From Streptomyces sp. NBC_01571 (lineage in GTDB: Bacteria; Actinomycetota; Actinomycetes; Streptomycetales; Streptomycetaceae), in assembly GCF_026339875.1 (NCBI RefSeq), contig NZ_JAPEPZ010000001.1:1612001-1676000 (forward strand): a DNA stretch of 64,000 nt, read 5' to 3'. The translations under genes were made by a program, and so were the position numbers. Positions 16,811 to 24,781 of the stretch are shown here, piece by piece (position 1 is the first letter of the stretch; every line of letters begins with the position of its first letter). The notes below the pieces were generated by a model. That model saw only the letters and a program-made list of their open reading frames with translations, was not told where the DNA came from and did no database searches.

Positions 16811-17659
16811 TCAGAGGGTGGTCGGCGTGCCGGGGACCAGCAGGAGCAGTCGGTCCTGAAGGCCGTGATGGGCGACCGCCTCGCGCTGCGTGCCGGGGGC
16901 CGTCGCGCAGTGCTCCCAGGCTTCGGGGTGAACGGGGATGACCGTGCGCGCACCGAGGATCTCGGCGGCTCGGGCCGTGCGAAGGGCGGCGGGCATCGGA
17001 AGGCGGTCCGTCAGGTCGGGGCAGGCGTCCCCCAGCACGGCCAGCTCGACGGGCCCGAAGCGGTCGGCGACTTCGCTCGCGATGTCCAAGGAGGGAACGG
17101 TGTCACCACTGACGTAGATCGTGGGGACGTCCGGCCCGGTCAGTACGAAGCCGATGACAGGTCCGAGGGCGGCGCCGACGGCCCGCTCCTTCTCGTCTCC
17201 CCCCTCCCCCGCGCGTCCTTCGCGGCCACCACTCCGGGACGCGGTCGCGGTGACCTTGAGGCATCCACCGTCCGGCCGGGCCAGGGTCAGGTGGTACCAG
17301 GGCCGCAGGCCGACAGCGGTGCCGCCGAGGCGGTCCGCGGCCCCCGTCGTGGTGAACGTCACCGGGACCGTCGCGAGCAGGCGCTCACCGGCGACGCCGA
17401 GGCTGTCGGCGTACCCGCCGTGCGACAGGAGTACGGCGTGAACCGGGCCCATCGCCTCGACCTCCGCCACGGAACAGTGGGGCCCGGCCCCCGTGCGGGG
17501 GCCGTCGGCGGCCGGACCGGGCGGCTCGAACACGGGGTCGGTGAGCAGCCGCAGTCCCCCGATCTCGATGAGCGCCGTCGGTCCGCCGAGCAGCCGCACC
17601 GTGACCGGCTGCCGGGCGTCGGCCGAGGCCGCACCGGTGGCGTGCTGTCGGGTGTCCAT
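16811..17659 (-). CDS. MBL-fold (metallo-hydrolase-like) protein with altered metal site
   Basis: The 282-aa product from ATG 17659 (GAGGA upstream) matches UlaG-like streptomycete MBL proteins: VRLLGGPTALIEIGGLRLLTD at 21-41, then LLSH at 77-80, YVSGDT later and IPVHPEAWEH near the end. Close family members read SHDHH-DNLD where this one reads SHGGYADSLG (79-88), and LHLGG is replaced by VLGDA. At least two metal-ligand histidines are therefore missing while the fold markers remain. It may be a pseudoenzyme or use another chemistry. It is the first gene of the leftward unit and is divergent from nitronate monooxygenase, with a shared 255-bp regulatory gap. Confidence 0.8.
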   Translation of the reverse strand: MDTRQHATGAASADARQPVTVRLLGGPTALIEIGGLRLLTDPVFEPPGPAADGPRTGAGPHCSVAEVEAMGPVHAVLLSHGGYADSLGVAGERLLATVPVTFTTTGAADRLGGTAVGLRPWYHLTLARPDGGCLKVTATASRSGGREGRAGEGGDEKERAVGAALGPVIGFVLTGPDVPTIYVSGDTVPSLDIASEVADRFGPVELAVLGDACPDLTDRLPMPAALRTARAAEILGARTVIPVHPEAWEHCATAPGTQREAVAHHGLQDRLLLLVPGTPTTL

Positions 17660-17914
17660 GTCCTCATCGTGTGGCCGCGGCCGGGGCGGGCGCCACGACC
17701 GGCTTCCTCCCCCATGGAAGGCGCGGCCTTCCAACGACGGTGCAGGCGAGGCTTCTCGGCGACGGTGAGGACGTACCCGCGGGCGACACGGCCACCGGCG
17801 CTCCGGACGCTGCGAGGCCGCACCTACCAGGAGGGAGGAAGACGGTCGTGGCGTCGACCCCGTTGACGGCCGCACCGTGGAGACGTGGCGGCATCAGGAA
17901 GAGGACACAGCACC

Positions 17915-18946
17915 ATGAACAGCCTGCTCGCGGCTCTCGGCGTCACGTCGCCGGTTCTGGCCGCGCCCATGGCGGGCGGTGCCACGACCACGGCACTGGT
18001 CGTGGCCGCGGCGCGCAGCGGTGGTCTCGGCTTCGTCCCGGCCGGCTACGCCACCGCCCGGACGCCGGCCGAACGGGTCGCCGCGGCACGTGCCGAACGG
18101 ATCCCGTTCGGCGTCAATGTGTTCGCATCCAATCCGCTGCCGGTGGACCGCGCCGCCTTCGCCCGCTACGCGGCGCTCGTCCAGGCGACGGCCGACCGCC
18201 ACCAGATCGACCTGAGCGGGCACGTCCCGGTCGAGGACGACGACGCGTTCGCGGAGAAGATCAGCCTGCTCGCCGAGGACCCCGTGCCGGTGGTCAGCTT
18301 CACGTTCGGGATTCCCGAACGTGCCGTGGTGGCGAGGCTGCGCACGGCAGGAAGCCTGGTGGCCCAGACGGTCACGGCTGTGGACGAGGCGCGCGCCGGG
18401 GCCGAAGCGGGCGTGGACGTCCTCGTGGTGCAGGCCGCCGCGGCGGGCGGCCACTCCGGCAGGCTGACACCGCGGCGGCCGCCGTCCGACGTACCGGTCG
18501 ACGGCTTGATCGCCGCGATCCGCCGGGCTGTCGACCTGCCGTTGATCGCCGCGGGCGGCCTCGCCACGCCCGACGACGTCGCGCACGTCATGGCGGCCGG
18601 TGCACAGGCCGCCATGGTCGGCACCGTGCTCCTGCGCACCGAGGAAAGCGGGGCCTCCCGCGTCCATCAGGCCGCTCTCGCCGACCCCGAGGGCCGAGGC
18701 ACCGTGCTGACCCGGGCCTTCACCGGCCGCCCCGCCCGCGCACTGCGCAACCGCTTCACCGATCTGTACGGCGACCACGCCCCGTACGGGTATCCGGCGC
18801 TGCATCACCTGACCGCTCGGCTCCGCGAGCGGGCGGCCGAAGCGGGGGACGCCGACGCCCTGCACCTGTGGGCGGGCACCGGCCACCGTCAGGCGCGCCG
18901 CGAGGGTGCCGGGAAGACCTTGACGCGCCTGGCCTCAGCTCTGTGA
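17915..18946 (+). CDS. Nitronate monooxygenase family flavoprotein
   Basis: The 343-aa TIM-barrel protein starts MNSLLAALGVTSPVLAAPMAGG, typical of FMN-dependent nitronate monooxygenases. It continues with GGLGFVPAGY, VVSFTFGIP and the flavin-site segment AAAGGHSG, and ends the barrel with LIAAGGLATPDDVAHVMAAGAQAAMVGT. The reaction is oxidative denitration of alkyl nitronates to carbonyl compounds and nitrite. ATG 17915 is chosen over GTG 17885 because AGGAAGAGGAC precedes it and the barrel starts at once. It is divergent from the MBL/isomerase/MFS unit and is followed by a thioredoxin-fold gene. Confidence 0.88.
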   Translation: MNSLLAALGVTSPVLAAPMAGGATTTALVVAAARSGGLGFVPAGYATARTPAERVAAARAERIPFGVNVFASNPLPVDRAAFARYAALVQATADRHQIDLSGHVPVEDDDAFAEKISLLAEDPVPVVSFTFGIPERAVVARLRTAGSLVAQTVTAVDEARAGAEAGVDVLVVQAAAAGGHSGRLTPRRPPSDVPVDGLIAAIRRAVDLPLIAAGGLATPDDVAHVMAAGAQAAMVGTVLLRTEESGASRVHQAALADPEGRGTVLTRAFTGRPARALRNRFTDLYGDHAPYGYPALHHLTARLRERAAEAGDADALHLWAGTGHRQARREGAGKTLTRLASAL

Positions 18947-19080
18947 CCCGGCCGCTCAACATGTCGTCGTCCGCTCAAAAGTTGCTCCACCGTTCCCCCC
19001 GCAGCCTCTGCCCCTGAACTCCGACCGCCGCGACCGGACCCCCGGCCGGCCCGCCCCCACCACCACGTTTGGAACCTCTC

Positions 19081-19719
19081 GTGAACGACTCCCTCCCCCG
19101 CACTCCCGTCGACTTCTGGTTCGACCCGGTGTGCCCGTGGACCTGGCTGACCTCCCGCTGGCTGCTGGAGGTCGGCAAGGCCCGGCCCATCACCATCAGC
19201 TGGCACGTCATGAGCCTGGCCGTCCTCAACGAGGGCCGCCTGGACGAACTGCCCGAGCACCACCGCGTCCTGATGGGCCAGGCATGGGCACCGGTACGGG
19301 TCCTGATCGCCGCCTCCCGGGCCCACGGCCCCGCCGTGCTGGAGCCGCTCTACACCGCGCTCGGCACTCGCTTCCATCTGCGGGAGGAACCGAGGACACG
19401 CCCGACCATCGAGGCCGCGCTGCGCGACGCCGGGCTGCCCACGAGCCTCGCCGACGCGGGTGACACGGACGCCTGTGACGCCGAGCTCCGCGCCTCCCAC
19501 CGCGAGGGCATCAGCCTTGTCGGCTCCGACGTGGGCAGCCCCGTCATCGCGGTCCCGGGACCCGGCACCGACAAGGTCGCGTTCTTCGGTCCCGTCGTCA
19601 CCCCGGCTCCTCGGGGCGAGGAAGCCGCCCGGCTGTGGGACGCCACACTCACCGTCGCCTCCACACCCGGCTTCTACGAGATCAAGCGGACCAGGACGGT
19701 CGGCCCGCTGTTCGATTAA
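19081..19719 (+). CDS. DsbA-fold protein, mycothiol-dependent nitroreductase (Rv2466c-like) family
   Basis: The 212-aa protein begins with VDFWFDPVCPWTWLTSRWLL, the signature of the DsbA-like Rv2466c family, which in mycobacteria reduces nitro compounds using mycothiol. The canonical CPWC site is CPWT here (Cys18, Thr21), so only the nucleophilic cysteine remains, as in many streptomycete homologues. A cis-Pro-type segment VGSPVIAV is present. GTG 19081 is preferred; a TTG at 19069 is also in frame. Its place after nitronate monooxygenase, 134 bp downstream, fits a nitro-compound theme. Confidence 0.8.
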   Translation: MNDSLPRTPVDFWFDPVCPWTWLTSRWLLEVGKARPITISWHVMSLAVLNEGRLDELPEHHRVLMGQAWAPVRVLIAASRAHGPAVLEPLYTALGTRFHLREEPRTRPTIEAALRDAGLPTSLADAGDTDACDAELRASHREGISLVGSDVGSPVIAVPGPGTDKVAFFGPVVTPAPRGEEAARLWDATLTVASTPGFYEIKRTRTVGPLFD

Positions 19720-19850
19720 GCAGTCGGGCCGGAGAGACGGCCGTGACCGGACCGGCCGGTGGAGCGGCGGAGGTTGTCCCGCGCGCATGGGCCGACGGGA
19801 CGCCGGGCAGCCCGTACCCGAGCGGCTCACGCCCGTCCAGGGCGCGCGCG

Positions 19851-20423
19851 TCAGCGCAGGGCCGCGTCGAAGGCCATGAGGAAGAACGTGTCGAAAGCGG
19901 CGGCGGACTTGGTGGCGCGGGCCTCGATCAGCGTTCCCTCCCAGGCGTTGACGAGGAAGCGGGCCGTGACATCCGGGTCGAGGTCCGCCCGTACGGCACC
20001 GTCGCGGCGGGCCTCCGTCAGGGCCGCCGCGATCGCGCTGTTCCAATTCCGGAGGCTGTCCGCGACGGCCGTGCGGATCTCGTCGCTGTGGTCGATCACG
20101 TCCGTGGCGAAGTTGCCGAACATGCAGCCTCGCGTGAAGTCCCGGTCGACGACCTCGTCCCGCAGGAACTCGAAGTGCCGGCGAACCCTCTCCAGCGGCG
20201 GCGACGTGGTGTCGGCGAGCATGTCCATGCGACGCTCGGCCCCGTAGAGCCGCAGGGCCTCGATGGCACACTCCTCTTTGCTGGAGAAGTGGTTGTAGAA
20301 CGACCCCTTCGGCGCTCCGGCGGCGTCGGCGATCTCCTTGATGCCGGTGCCGTGGAAACCGCGCGCGTGGAACGTCTCCAGCGCGGACGCCAGCAGGTCT
20401 TCACGCTTGGACGGCTTGGGCAC
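19851..20423 (-). CDS. TetR/AcrR family transcriptional regulator
   Basis: The 190-aa protein has an N-terminal helix-turn-helix (ALETFHARGFHGTGIKEIAD then GSFYNHFSSKEE) and a C-terminal ligand domain with RGCMFGNFATDV, seen in the LmrA/YxaF-like branch of TetR repressors. The start is GTG 20423. Its own promoter region (20484-20512) carries G[A/T]CCGGTC in the -35/-10 spacer, matching the alcohol dehydrogenase promoter at 10258. It therefore probably represses itself and that gene. The inducer is unknown. Confidence 0.9.
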   Translation of the reverse strand: MPKPSKREDLLASALETFHARGFHGTGIKEIADAAGAPKGSFYNHFSSKEECAIEALRLYGAERRMDMLADTTSPPLERVRRHFEFLRDEVVDRDFTRGCMFGNFATDVIDHSDEIRTAVADSLRNWNSAIAAALTEARRDGAVRADLDPDVTARFLVNAWEGTLIEARATKSAAAFDTFFLMAFDAALR

Positions 20424-20483
20424 GGCGCGACACCTCTTCTGTCCTGTGGGCTCTCCAGGGACGCCCAGACAGCGCCCAGACAG

Positions 20484-20512
20484 TCAATACGACCGGACAC
20501 TTTACCTCGACA
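20484..20512 (-). promoter_or_regulatory. Promoter/operator of the TetR gene
   Basis: Read on the minus strand: TGTCGA (20512-20507), 17-bp spacer, TATTGA (20489-20484), with GTCCGGTC in the spacer at 20498-20491, one base before the -10 box. From the core onward, 14 of 17 bases match the alcohol dehydrogenase promoter (GACCGGTCATATTGTCT against GTCCGGTCGTATTGACT), with identical spacing. Confidence 0.7.
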
Positions 20513-20563
20513 GTACACCTCGGGCGAGGTTCCGCTCCACGAGGCCGCGACGGCCGCACCCCG

Positions 20564-20650
20564 TCAGAAGACCTGCGCGAAACACCCGACGGCGATCACG
20601 ACCACGGCCGCGATCGCCGTGAGGCCCTTGAGAATCCTCGGTGCCTTCAT
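20564..20650 (-). CDS. 28-aa single-span membrane peptide
   Basis: ATG at 20650 is preceded by AAAGGAGGGG, a near-ideal ribosome site with 7-8 nt spacing. The 28-codon frame encodes a basic N terminus (MKAPRILKG), a hydrophobic helix of about 18 residues and an end GCFAQVF, then TGA at 20566-20564. The combination of a strong ribosome site, a positive-inside start and one clean membrane span argues that it is translated. Its function is unknown; it could be a membrane-protein modulator or a type I toxin-like peptide. It lies upstream of the TetR gene on the same strand and is divergent from the Bax-inhibitor-like gene. Confidence 0.6.
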   Translation of the reverse strand: MKAPRILKGLTAIAAVVVIAVGCFAQVF

Positions 20651-20824
20651 GGGGTTCCCCTCCTTTCCCTCGTCCCGGCCGCCCGGGGCTCCACTCCCGG
20701 CCGGCCGTCACAGTTTCGTCCGGTGACGATGCTTGCCGTTCACCCCGTCACCTGTCAAGGTGGTGACGAATCACGGTTCGACGAACCACGGCGAGGCCGC
20801 GCGACGCGGCTGCGGAGGAGTGAC

Positions 20825-21769
20825 ATGAAGAGCAGCAATCCGGTCTTCTCCCGACGGGGGTTCGCGCGCGACGACGGTCGCACCGAGCGAGGCACCCGGC
20901 AGCCGCACACACTCGGCACACCGGTCGGCGCACCGGTCCGAGCCTCGGCCGGAGTCCCGGCCGGCGCCGAGTCGTACGGGCTGCACACGGTGAACCCGTA
21001 CGCCGATGACGGTTCTCGGAGCCCGCGCCTGTCGAAGGACGCGCCGCCACAAGGCCGTTCCCACGCGGGGACGGCCGACGGCGCCATGACGATCGACGAC
21101 GTGGTGGCGCGCTCGGCCCTGACGCTCGGCACGGTCGCACTCACCGCGGTGCTCTCGTGGGTCCTTCTGCCCCTCCACGACGCGGGCATCGGCCGGTCGT
21201 ACGGCATAGCGGCGGGTGCGGGTCTGCTCGCGTTCACCCTCTCACTCGCCCAGTCCTTCAGGCGCGAGCCGTCACCCGCCCTGATCCTGGCGTACGCGGC
21301 GTTCGAGGGCGTGTTCCTCGGCGTGATCTCCCATGCGACCTCGACGTACATCGCTCCTGGTGCGGTCGTCCAGGCGGTCCTCGGCACCCTGACGGTCTTC
21401 GCCGGTGTACTGATCGCCTACAGGTTGCGCTGGATCCGCGTCACGCGCCGCTTCCACGGCTTCGTCCTGGCCTCGGCCCTGGGCTTCCTGCTCCTGATGG
21501 TGGTCGACCTGTCGGCGTCGGCGTTCGACGGCGGGGACGGGCTCGGCTTCGACAGCGGCGTTCTCGGCATCCTCTTCGGGGCTGTCGGCATCGTCCTCGG
21601 CGCCTGCTTCCTGGCACTGGACTTCGGGCAGATCGAGGACGGCGTCGCGTACGGCGCGCCCCGGAAGGAGTCGTGGCTCGCGGCGTTCGGCCTCACGGTG
21701 ACACTGGTGTGGATCTACCTGGAGGCGCTCCGCGTGATGTCGATCCTGACGCAGCAGAGCGAGGACTGA
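20825..21769 (+). CDS. Bax inhibitor-1 / YccA family membrane protein
   Basis: The 314-aa product has a hydrophilic N-terminal part of about 90 residues beginning MKSSNPVFSRRGF, a motif common at the start of actinobacterial YccA proteins. Seven hydrophobic spans follow (from about residue 100), with the family segment FEGVFLGVISHATSTYIAPG. Family members are associated with membrane-protein quality control or calcium leak; the role in streptomycetes is not settled. ATG 20825 has GGAGGAG 4-5 nt upstream, excluding the longer in-frame start at 20723. Confidence 0.85.
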   Translation: MKSSNPVFSRRGFARDDGRTERGTRQPHTLGTPVGAPVRASAGVPAGAESYGLHTVNPYADDGSRSPRLSKDAPPQGRSHAGTADGAMTIDDVVARSALTLGTVALTAVLSWVLLPLHDAGIGRSYGIAAGAGLLAFTLSLAQSFRREPSPALILAYAAFEGVFLGVISHATSTYIAPGAVVQAVLGTLTVFAGVLIAYRLRWIRVTRRFHGFVLASALGFLLLMVVDLSASAFDGGDGLGFDSGVLGILFGAVGIVLGACFLALDFGQIEDGVAYGAPRKESWLAAFGLTVTLVWIYLEALRVMSILTQQSED

Positions 21770-21898
21770 CTCCGCCCTGACCTCCTACCGCCCCGCCCGC
21801 CCCGAAGCTCTCCGCCCCCGGCACCCGACGACCGAGCGCCCTGACGATTCCCAGCTCCCCCGGCGACCCGGCGCCCCTGCGCCCCAACGCTTCGGTGG

Positions 21899-21961
21899 TC
21901 AGGCCGGTCCGGTCAGGCCGGTCCGGTCAGGCCGGTCCGGTCAGGCCGGTCCGGTCAGGCC
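21899..21961 (+). repeat. 14-bp tandem repeat, 4.5 copies
   Basis: TCAGGCCGGTCCGG is repeated exactly four times (21899-21954) and followed by a half copy. It occupies the 363-bp gap 21770-22132, which otherwise shows no gene. The unit contains overlapping CCGG palindromes and could bind a regulator or be a slippage product. Confidence 0.9.
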
Positions 21962-22132
21962 CCGGCGAGGGGCGGCCACCTGATCGTGCGGGAGCCCCGC
22001 ACGCGTGACCGGAAGGCCTACAAGCGTGCGGCGCCTGACCGACCGGTGCCCCTGGCACGGCCTCGACCAAGCGTGACAGGGTCAGCGGTGATCGTGGACG
22101 GTCGTCCGACGTCCGAGGGTGAAGGGGAGTCC

Positions 22133-22696
22133 GTGGAGACCCAGATGTGGAACGCGCTGACCGACTCGATGAAGGGGGCCTACGCGGCGGGGCTGGCCGA
22201 AGGCGTCGTGCCGCGGCCGGTCATCATGCCGCTGGTACGGGGCCGGTTGGTCGGACTGATCTGGGTCCGCCCGCTCAAGTCCGGTGACGACGCGCTCACC
22301 GGCATCGCGCAGCTGTCGAACATCGCCGCGGCGGCCGGCGCGGACGAGGTCGTCCTCGCCTGGGAGACCCAGGATGTCGCCACCGCGTGCGAGCTGCCCC
22401 TCGGCGGCCCGGCCCCGTGTCTGAACATGGTCCACGCCACACAGGACGGCCATGTGCTGCACCAGTTCCCCTACGAGGAACGGGTCCTGACCCGCGACGC
22501 CGAGGGCGTGGCGTCGATCGATCCCGAATGGGGGGCAGCCTCCGCGCCGCAGCCGGGCGGCGAGCTCGCTCCCCCCATCCAGGCCGCGGTCGACTTCTCG
22601 TTCGTCCCGATGGAGATGGACCATCCCAACCCGTTCGGCGTCACCGTCGTCCTCATGGAGGAGGACGGCTACAAAGTGCGCCTGACCGAGGCGTGA
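22133..22696 (+). CDS. Conserved hypothetical protein
   Basis: The 187-aa protein starts at GTG 22133 with GAAGGGGAG upstream; longer in-frame starts exist but lack a ribosome site. It has an alternating helix/strand pattern, with ALTGIAQLSNIAAAAGADEVVLAWE resembling an alpha/beta substrate-binding region, and ends in a beta-rich part with MDHPNPFGVTVVLMEEDGYKV. No family is recognised with confidence, and it has no signal peptide or membrane span. It probably forms its own unit behind the 14-bp repeats. Confidence 0.65.
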   Translation: METQMWNALTDSMKGAYAAGLAEGVVPRPVIMPLVRGRLVGLIWVRPLKSGDDALTGIAQLSNIAAAAGADEVVLAWETQDVATACELPLGGPAPCLNMVHATQDGHVLHQFPYEERVLTRDAEGVASIDPEWGAASAPQPGGELAPPIQAAVDFSFVPMEMDHPNPFGVTVVLMEEDGYKVRLTEA

Positions 22697-22812
22697 TCCA
22701 CACCTCGCCGGTCCACACCTCACCGGTCCTGCCGCGCGGGGCCGCGTCCGCGCGGGGCCGCGTCCGCGCCGCCACCGTCGCGGTGACGTGCCTCGGAGCC
22801 GGGGCACGTCGA

Positions 22813-22884
22813 GGGTGACCCGAACCGTCGGTCACCGGGTGACCTGGACCGTTCATCACCGGGTGCCCCGGACCGTCGGGGGCA
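22813..22884 (+). repeat. 24-bp imperfect tandem repeat, three copies
   Basis: Three units beginning GGGTGACC or GGGTGCCC and containing GACCGT or AACCGT start at 22813, 22837 and 22861, a strict 24-bp period. They lie between convergent genes (stops at 22696 and 22888), so a transcript-end or spacer role is more likely than promoter control. Confidence 0.75.
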
Positions 22885-22887
22885 CGG

Positions 22888-23259
22888 TCACGACGGTTGC
22901 CCCACAGGGGTGGGCTCCGCCGGAGCGGGCGAGCCGGCCGGGGTGACGCCCGGCGCGGTGGCCGCACCGCGGCCGGCCAAGCGGCACCCGAGGCAGTCGG
23001 GGTGGCCGCGGCGGGCGGAGGGGTCACGGACACGCCAGTGCTGTCGCGCCACGGGGCGCGGTCCGGTGGCCTTTCCCCAGCCCGCCAGATGAAGGAGCCA
23101 GGTGGCGAGGGCGGCCAGGACGACGACGGCGCCGCCCAGCCAGAGTCCGGTGGCCCATCCGGCGGCGAGCGCCACCGCCATCACCGTGCAACCGGTGACG
23201 GCTATGGTGGTCCCGGCCCAGCCGGCGACCGTGTGGCCCAGGTCATGGTCTCCGTGCAC
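22888..23259 (-). CDS. Small membrane protein, HGxxPAAW-like family
   Basis: From GTG 23259 (GAGGAGGAGAAG upstream) the product is 123 aa. It opens with HGDHDLGHTVAGWAGTTIAV, the His-Gly-rich start of a streptomycete membrane family annotated HGxxPAAW. Two hydrophobic spans lie between about residues 15 and 60. The C-terminal tail is Pro/Gly/Ala-rich and contains DCLGCRL. The role is unknown. It diverges from the MarR gene across a 107-bp gap containing two inverted repeats, so it is a good candidate target of that regulator. Confidence 0.65.
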   Translation of the reverse strand: MHGDHDLGHTVAGWAGTTIAVTGCTVMAVALAAGWATGLWLGGAVVVLAALATWLLHLAGWGKATGPRPVARQHWRVRDPSARRGHPDCLGCRLAGRGAATAPGVTPAGSPAPAEPTPVGQPS

Positions 23260-23326
23260 GCCCACTTCTCCTCCTCGGGAAGGCGGGTCGGGTGAACAGC
23301 TCGGCGGACACCCGGCGCGAACTACC

Positions 23327-23359
23327 TTAGCTCGCGAGATAAGTAACTTAGACACTAAG
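23327..23359. promoter_or_regulatory. Two adjacent inverted repeats, probable MarR operators
   Basis: TTAGCTCGCGAGATAA (23327-23342) is a 16-bp palindrome with one mismatch. CTTAGACACTAAG (23347-23359) is a perfect 5+3+5 inverted repeat ending 7 bp before the MarR start. Both share TTAG/CTAA half-sites and fill the divergent gap, which is the usual position for MarR autoregulation. Confidence 0.65.
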
Positions 23360-23366
23360 GGGATGT

Positions 23367-23876
23367 GTGGTGAAGGGCAAGAAGCGCCCGGCGGCTACGG
23401 CCGACCAGGCGCTCTACGCGATGGACCGGATGATCGCGACCGCGCAGTTCGGCCAGCAGGACATCGCACGGCGGCTCGGCCTCAACGTCACCGACCTCAC
23501 CTGCCTGGGCTTCATCATCGAGGCCGCCACCGCGGGCCGGACGCCGGCGGCGGGCGACCTGGCCGAGCAGGCCCGCCTGACCACCGGAGCGATGACCGGC
23601 GTCCTCAACCGGCTGGAGAAGGCCGGTTACATCCGCCGCCAGGCCGACCCCCAGGACCGGCGCCGGGTCCATGTGGTCATGGAGGAATCCGCCCAGGCCC
23701 GCATCCTCCAGGTCTACGGCCCCTTCTACGAGCGTCTCGGTGTCCTGTTCGCGGACTACACCCCGGACGAGATCGCCGTACTGACTGACTGGCTCACCCG
23801 CGCCAAGACCCTGCTCGGCGACTCCTTGGACGAGATCGGCCAGGAACCGTCCCCCTTGCCGCCCTCCGGTCACTGA
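23367..23876 (+). CDS. MarR family transcriptional regulator
   Basis: The 169-aa winged-helix protein has the recognition region GDLAEQARLTTGAMTGVLNRL and the wing segment DPQDRRRVHVVM, the classic MarR signature. Two consecutive GTG codons (23367, 23370) can serve as start, with AAGGGGAT immediately upstream. The two inverted repeats at 23327-23359 probably bind it. Its likely targets are itself and the divergent small membrane gene at 23259. The ligand is unknown. Confidence 0.88.
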   Translation: MVKGKKRPAATADQALYAMDRMIATAQFGQQDIARRLGLNVTDLTCLGFIIEAATAGRTPAAGDLAEQARLTTGAMTGVLNRLEKAGYIRRQADPQDRRRVHVVMEESAQARILQVYGPFYERLGVLFADYTPDEIAVLTDWLTRAKTLLGDSLDEIGQEPSPLPPSGH

Positions 23877-24063
23877 GCGCCGGACCGCACGGGGATCCGC
23901 AACAGGAACCGCCTGGCGGCACCGTCACCGAGCCGGGCGACCACGGCTAGGACGGCTCGCGCGGTCGACTGGGACATCGGCCCCGTCGAGCGCCTCCCGC
24001 GCGACCGCCTCCCGCCACGACAACCTCGCGGTCCGCCACGAAGCGCCGTCCTCGTCGAAGCCG

Positions 24064-24759
24064 TCAACGAGTGGTTGCGGCCCGTTCGTCTCGTCCGCGT
24101 GAGGTGGTGGCGATCAGCTCCCGCAGCAGTTCGACGACCAGATCGGGCTGTCCTACGAACGGGGAGTGGCCTGTCTGCCACTCGCGCACGTCGGTGCAGC
24201 GCGAGGCCATCTTCCGTTGCAGGTCGGGGTCGACGGCCCGGTCCTGTGCGCAGACGACGTAGGTGGAGGGAGTGCGCTTCCAGCTGTGGCGCTCCGGAAC
24301 TCCTCGGCCGCATCCGGGAGCTTGGGCACGCAGGAGGTCGACCGCCCAGGTGGCGAGAGGTTCGGGGCAGTCGCCATAGAGGGTCGCAGCAGCCCGGCCG
24401 GGGTGGAGGCTGGTCGAGCCGTCGGCACCAGGGCTGATCGCGTCCTGGAGTTGGGGGGACGCCCCGCCCAGACCGGCCGCGCTCTCGCCGACGTCCGGCA
24501 CGAAGGCCGCCAGGTAGACCAGGTGCCCTGCTCCGCGGAGCCCGGTGATCACCGACCCGCCGTAGGAGTGACCGAGCACGACCGGAGGCTCGGGTAGTGC
24601 GTCGACGGCAGCCTGGACCGCGGCTGTGTCAGCGGGCAACGAACCCCGGTGGAGCTCGGGAACGACAACCTCGGTTTCCGCGGTCCGCAGACGTTCTGCC
24701 ACTACGGCGAAGTGATCGGGACGGTGATACAGGCCGTGAACGAGTACCACAGCGGCCAA
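24064..24759 (-). CDS. Alpha/beta hydrolase
   Basis: The 231-aa protein shows VVLVHGLYHRPDHF (oxyanion His-Gly), the nucleophile elbow LGHSYGGS with Ser, and a late His in WQTGHSPFV, so a complete serine hydrolase triad is likely. It resembles small cytoplasmic esterase-like hydrolases; the substrate is unknown. The start is TTG 24759, supported by GAGGAGGGG 5-6 nt upstream. A hypothetical gene on the same strand ends 22 bp upstream of it, suggesting co-transcription. Confidence 0.83.
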   Translation of the reverse strand: MAAVVLVHGLYHRPDHFAVVAERLRTAETEVVVPELHRGSLPADTAAVQAAVDALPEPPVVLGHSYGGSVITGLRGAGHLVYLAAFVPDVGESAAGLGGASPQLQDAISPGADGSTSLHPGRAAATLYGDCPEPLATWAVDLLRAQAPGCGRGVPERHSWKRTPSTYVVCAQDRAVDPDLQRKMASRCTDVREWQTGHSPFVGQPDLVVELLRELIATTSRGRDERAATTR

Positions 24760-24781
24760 TTCGCCCCTCCTCAGGTCAAAG

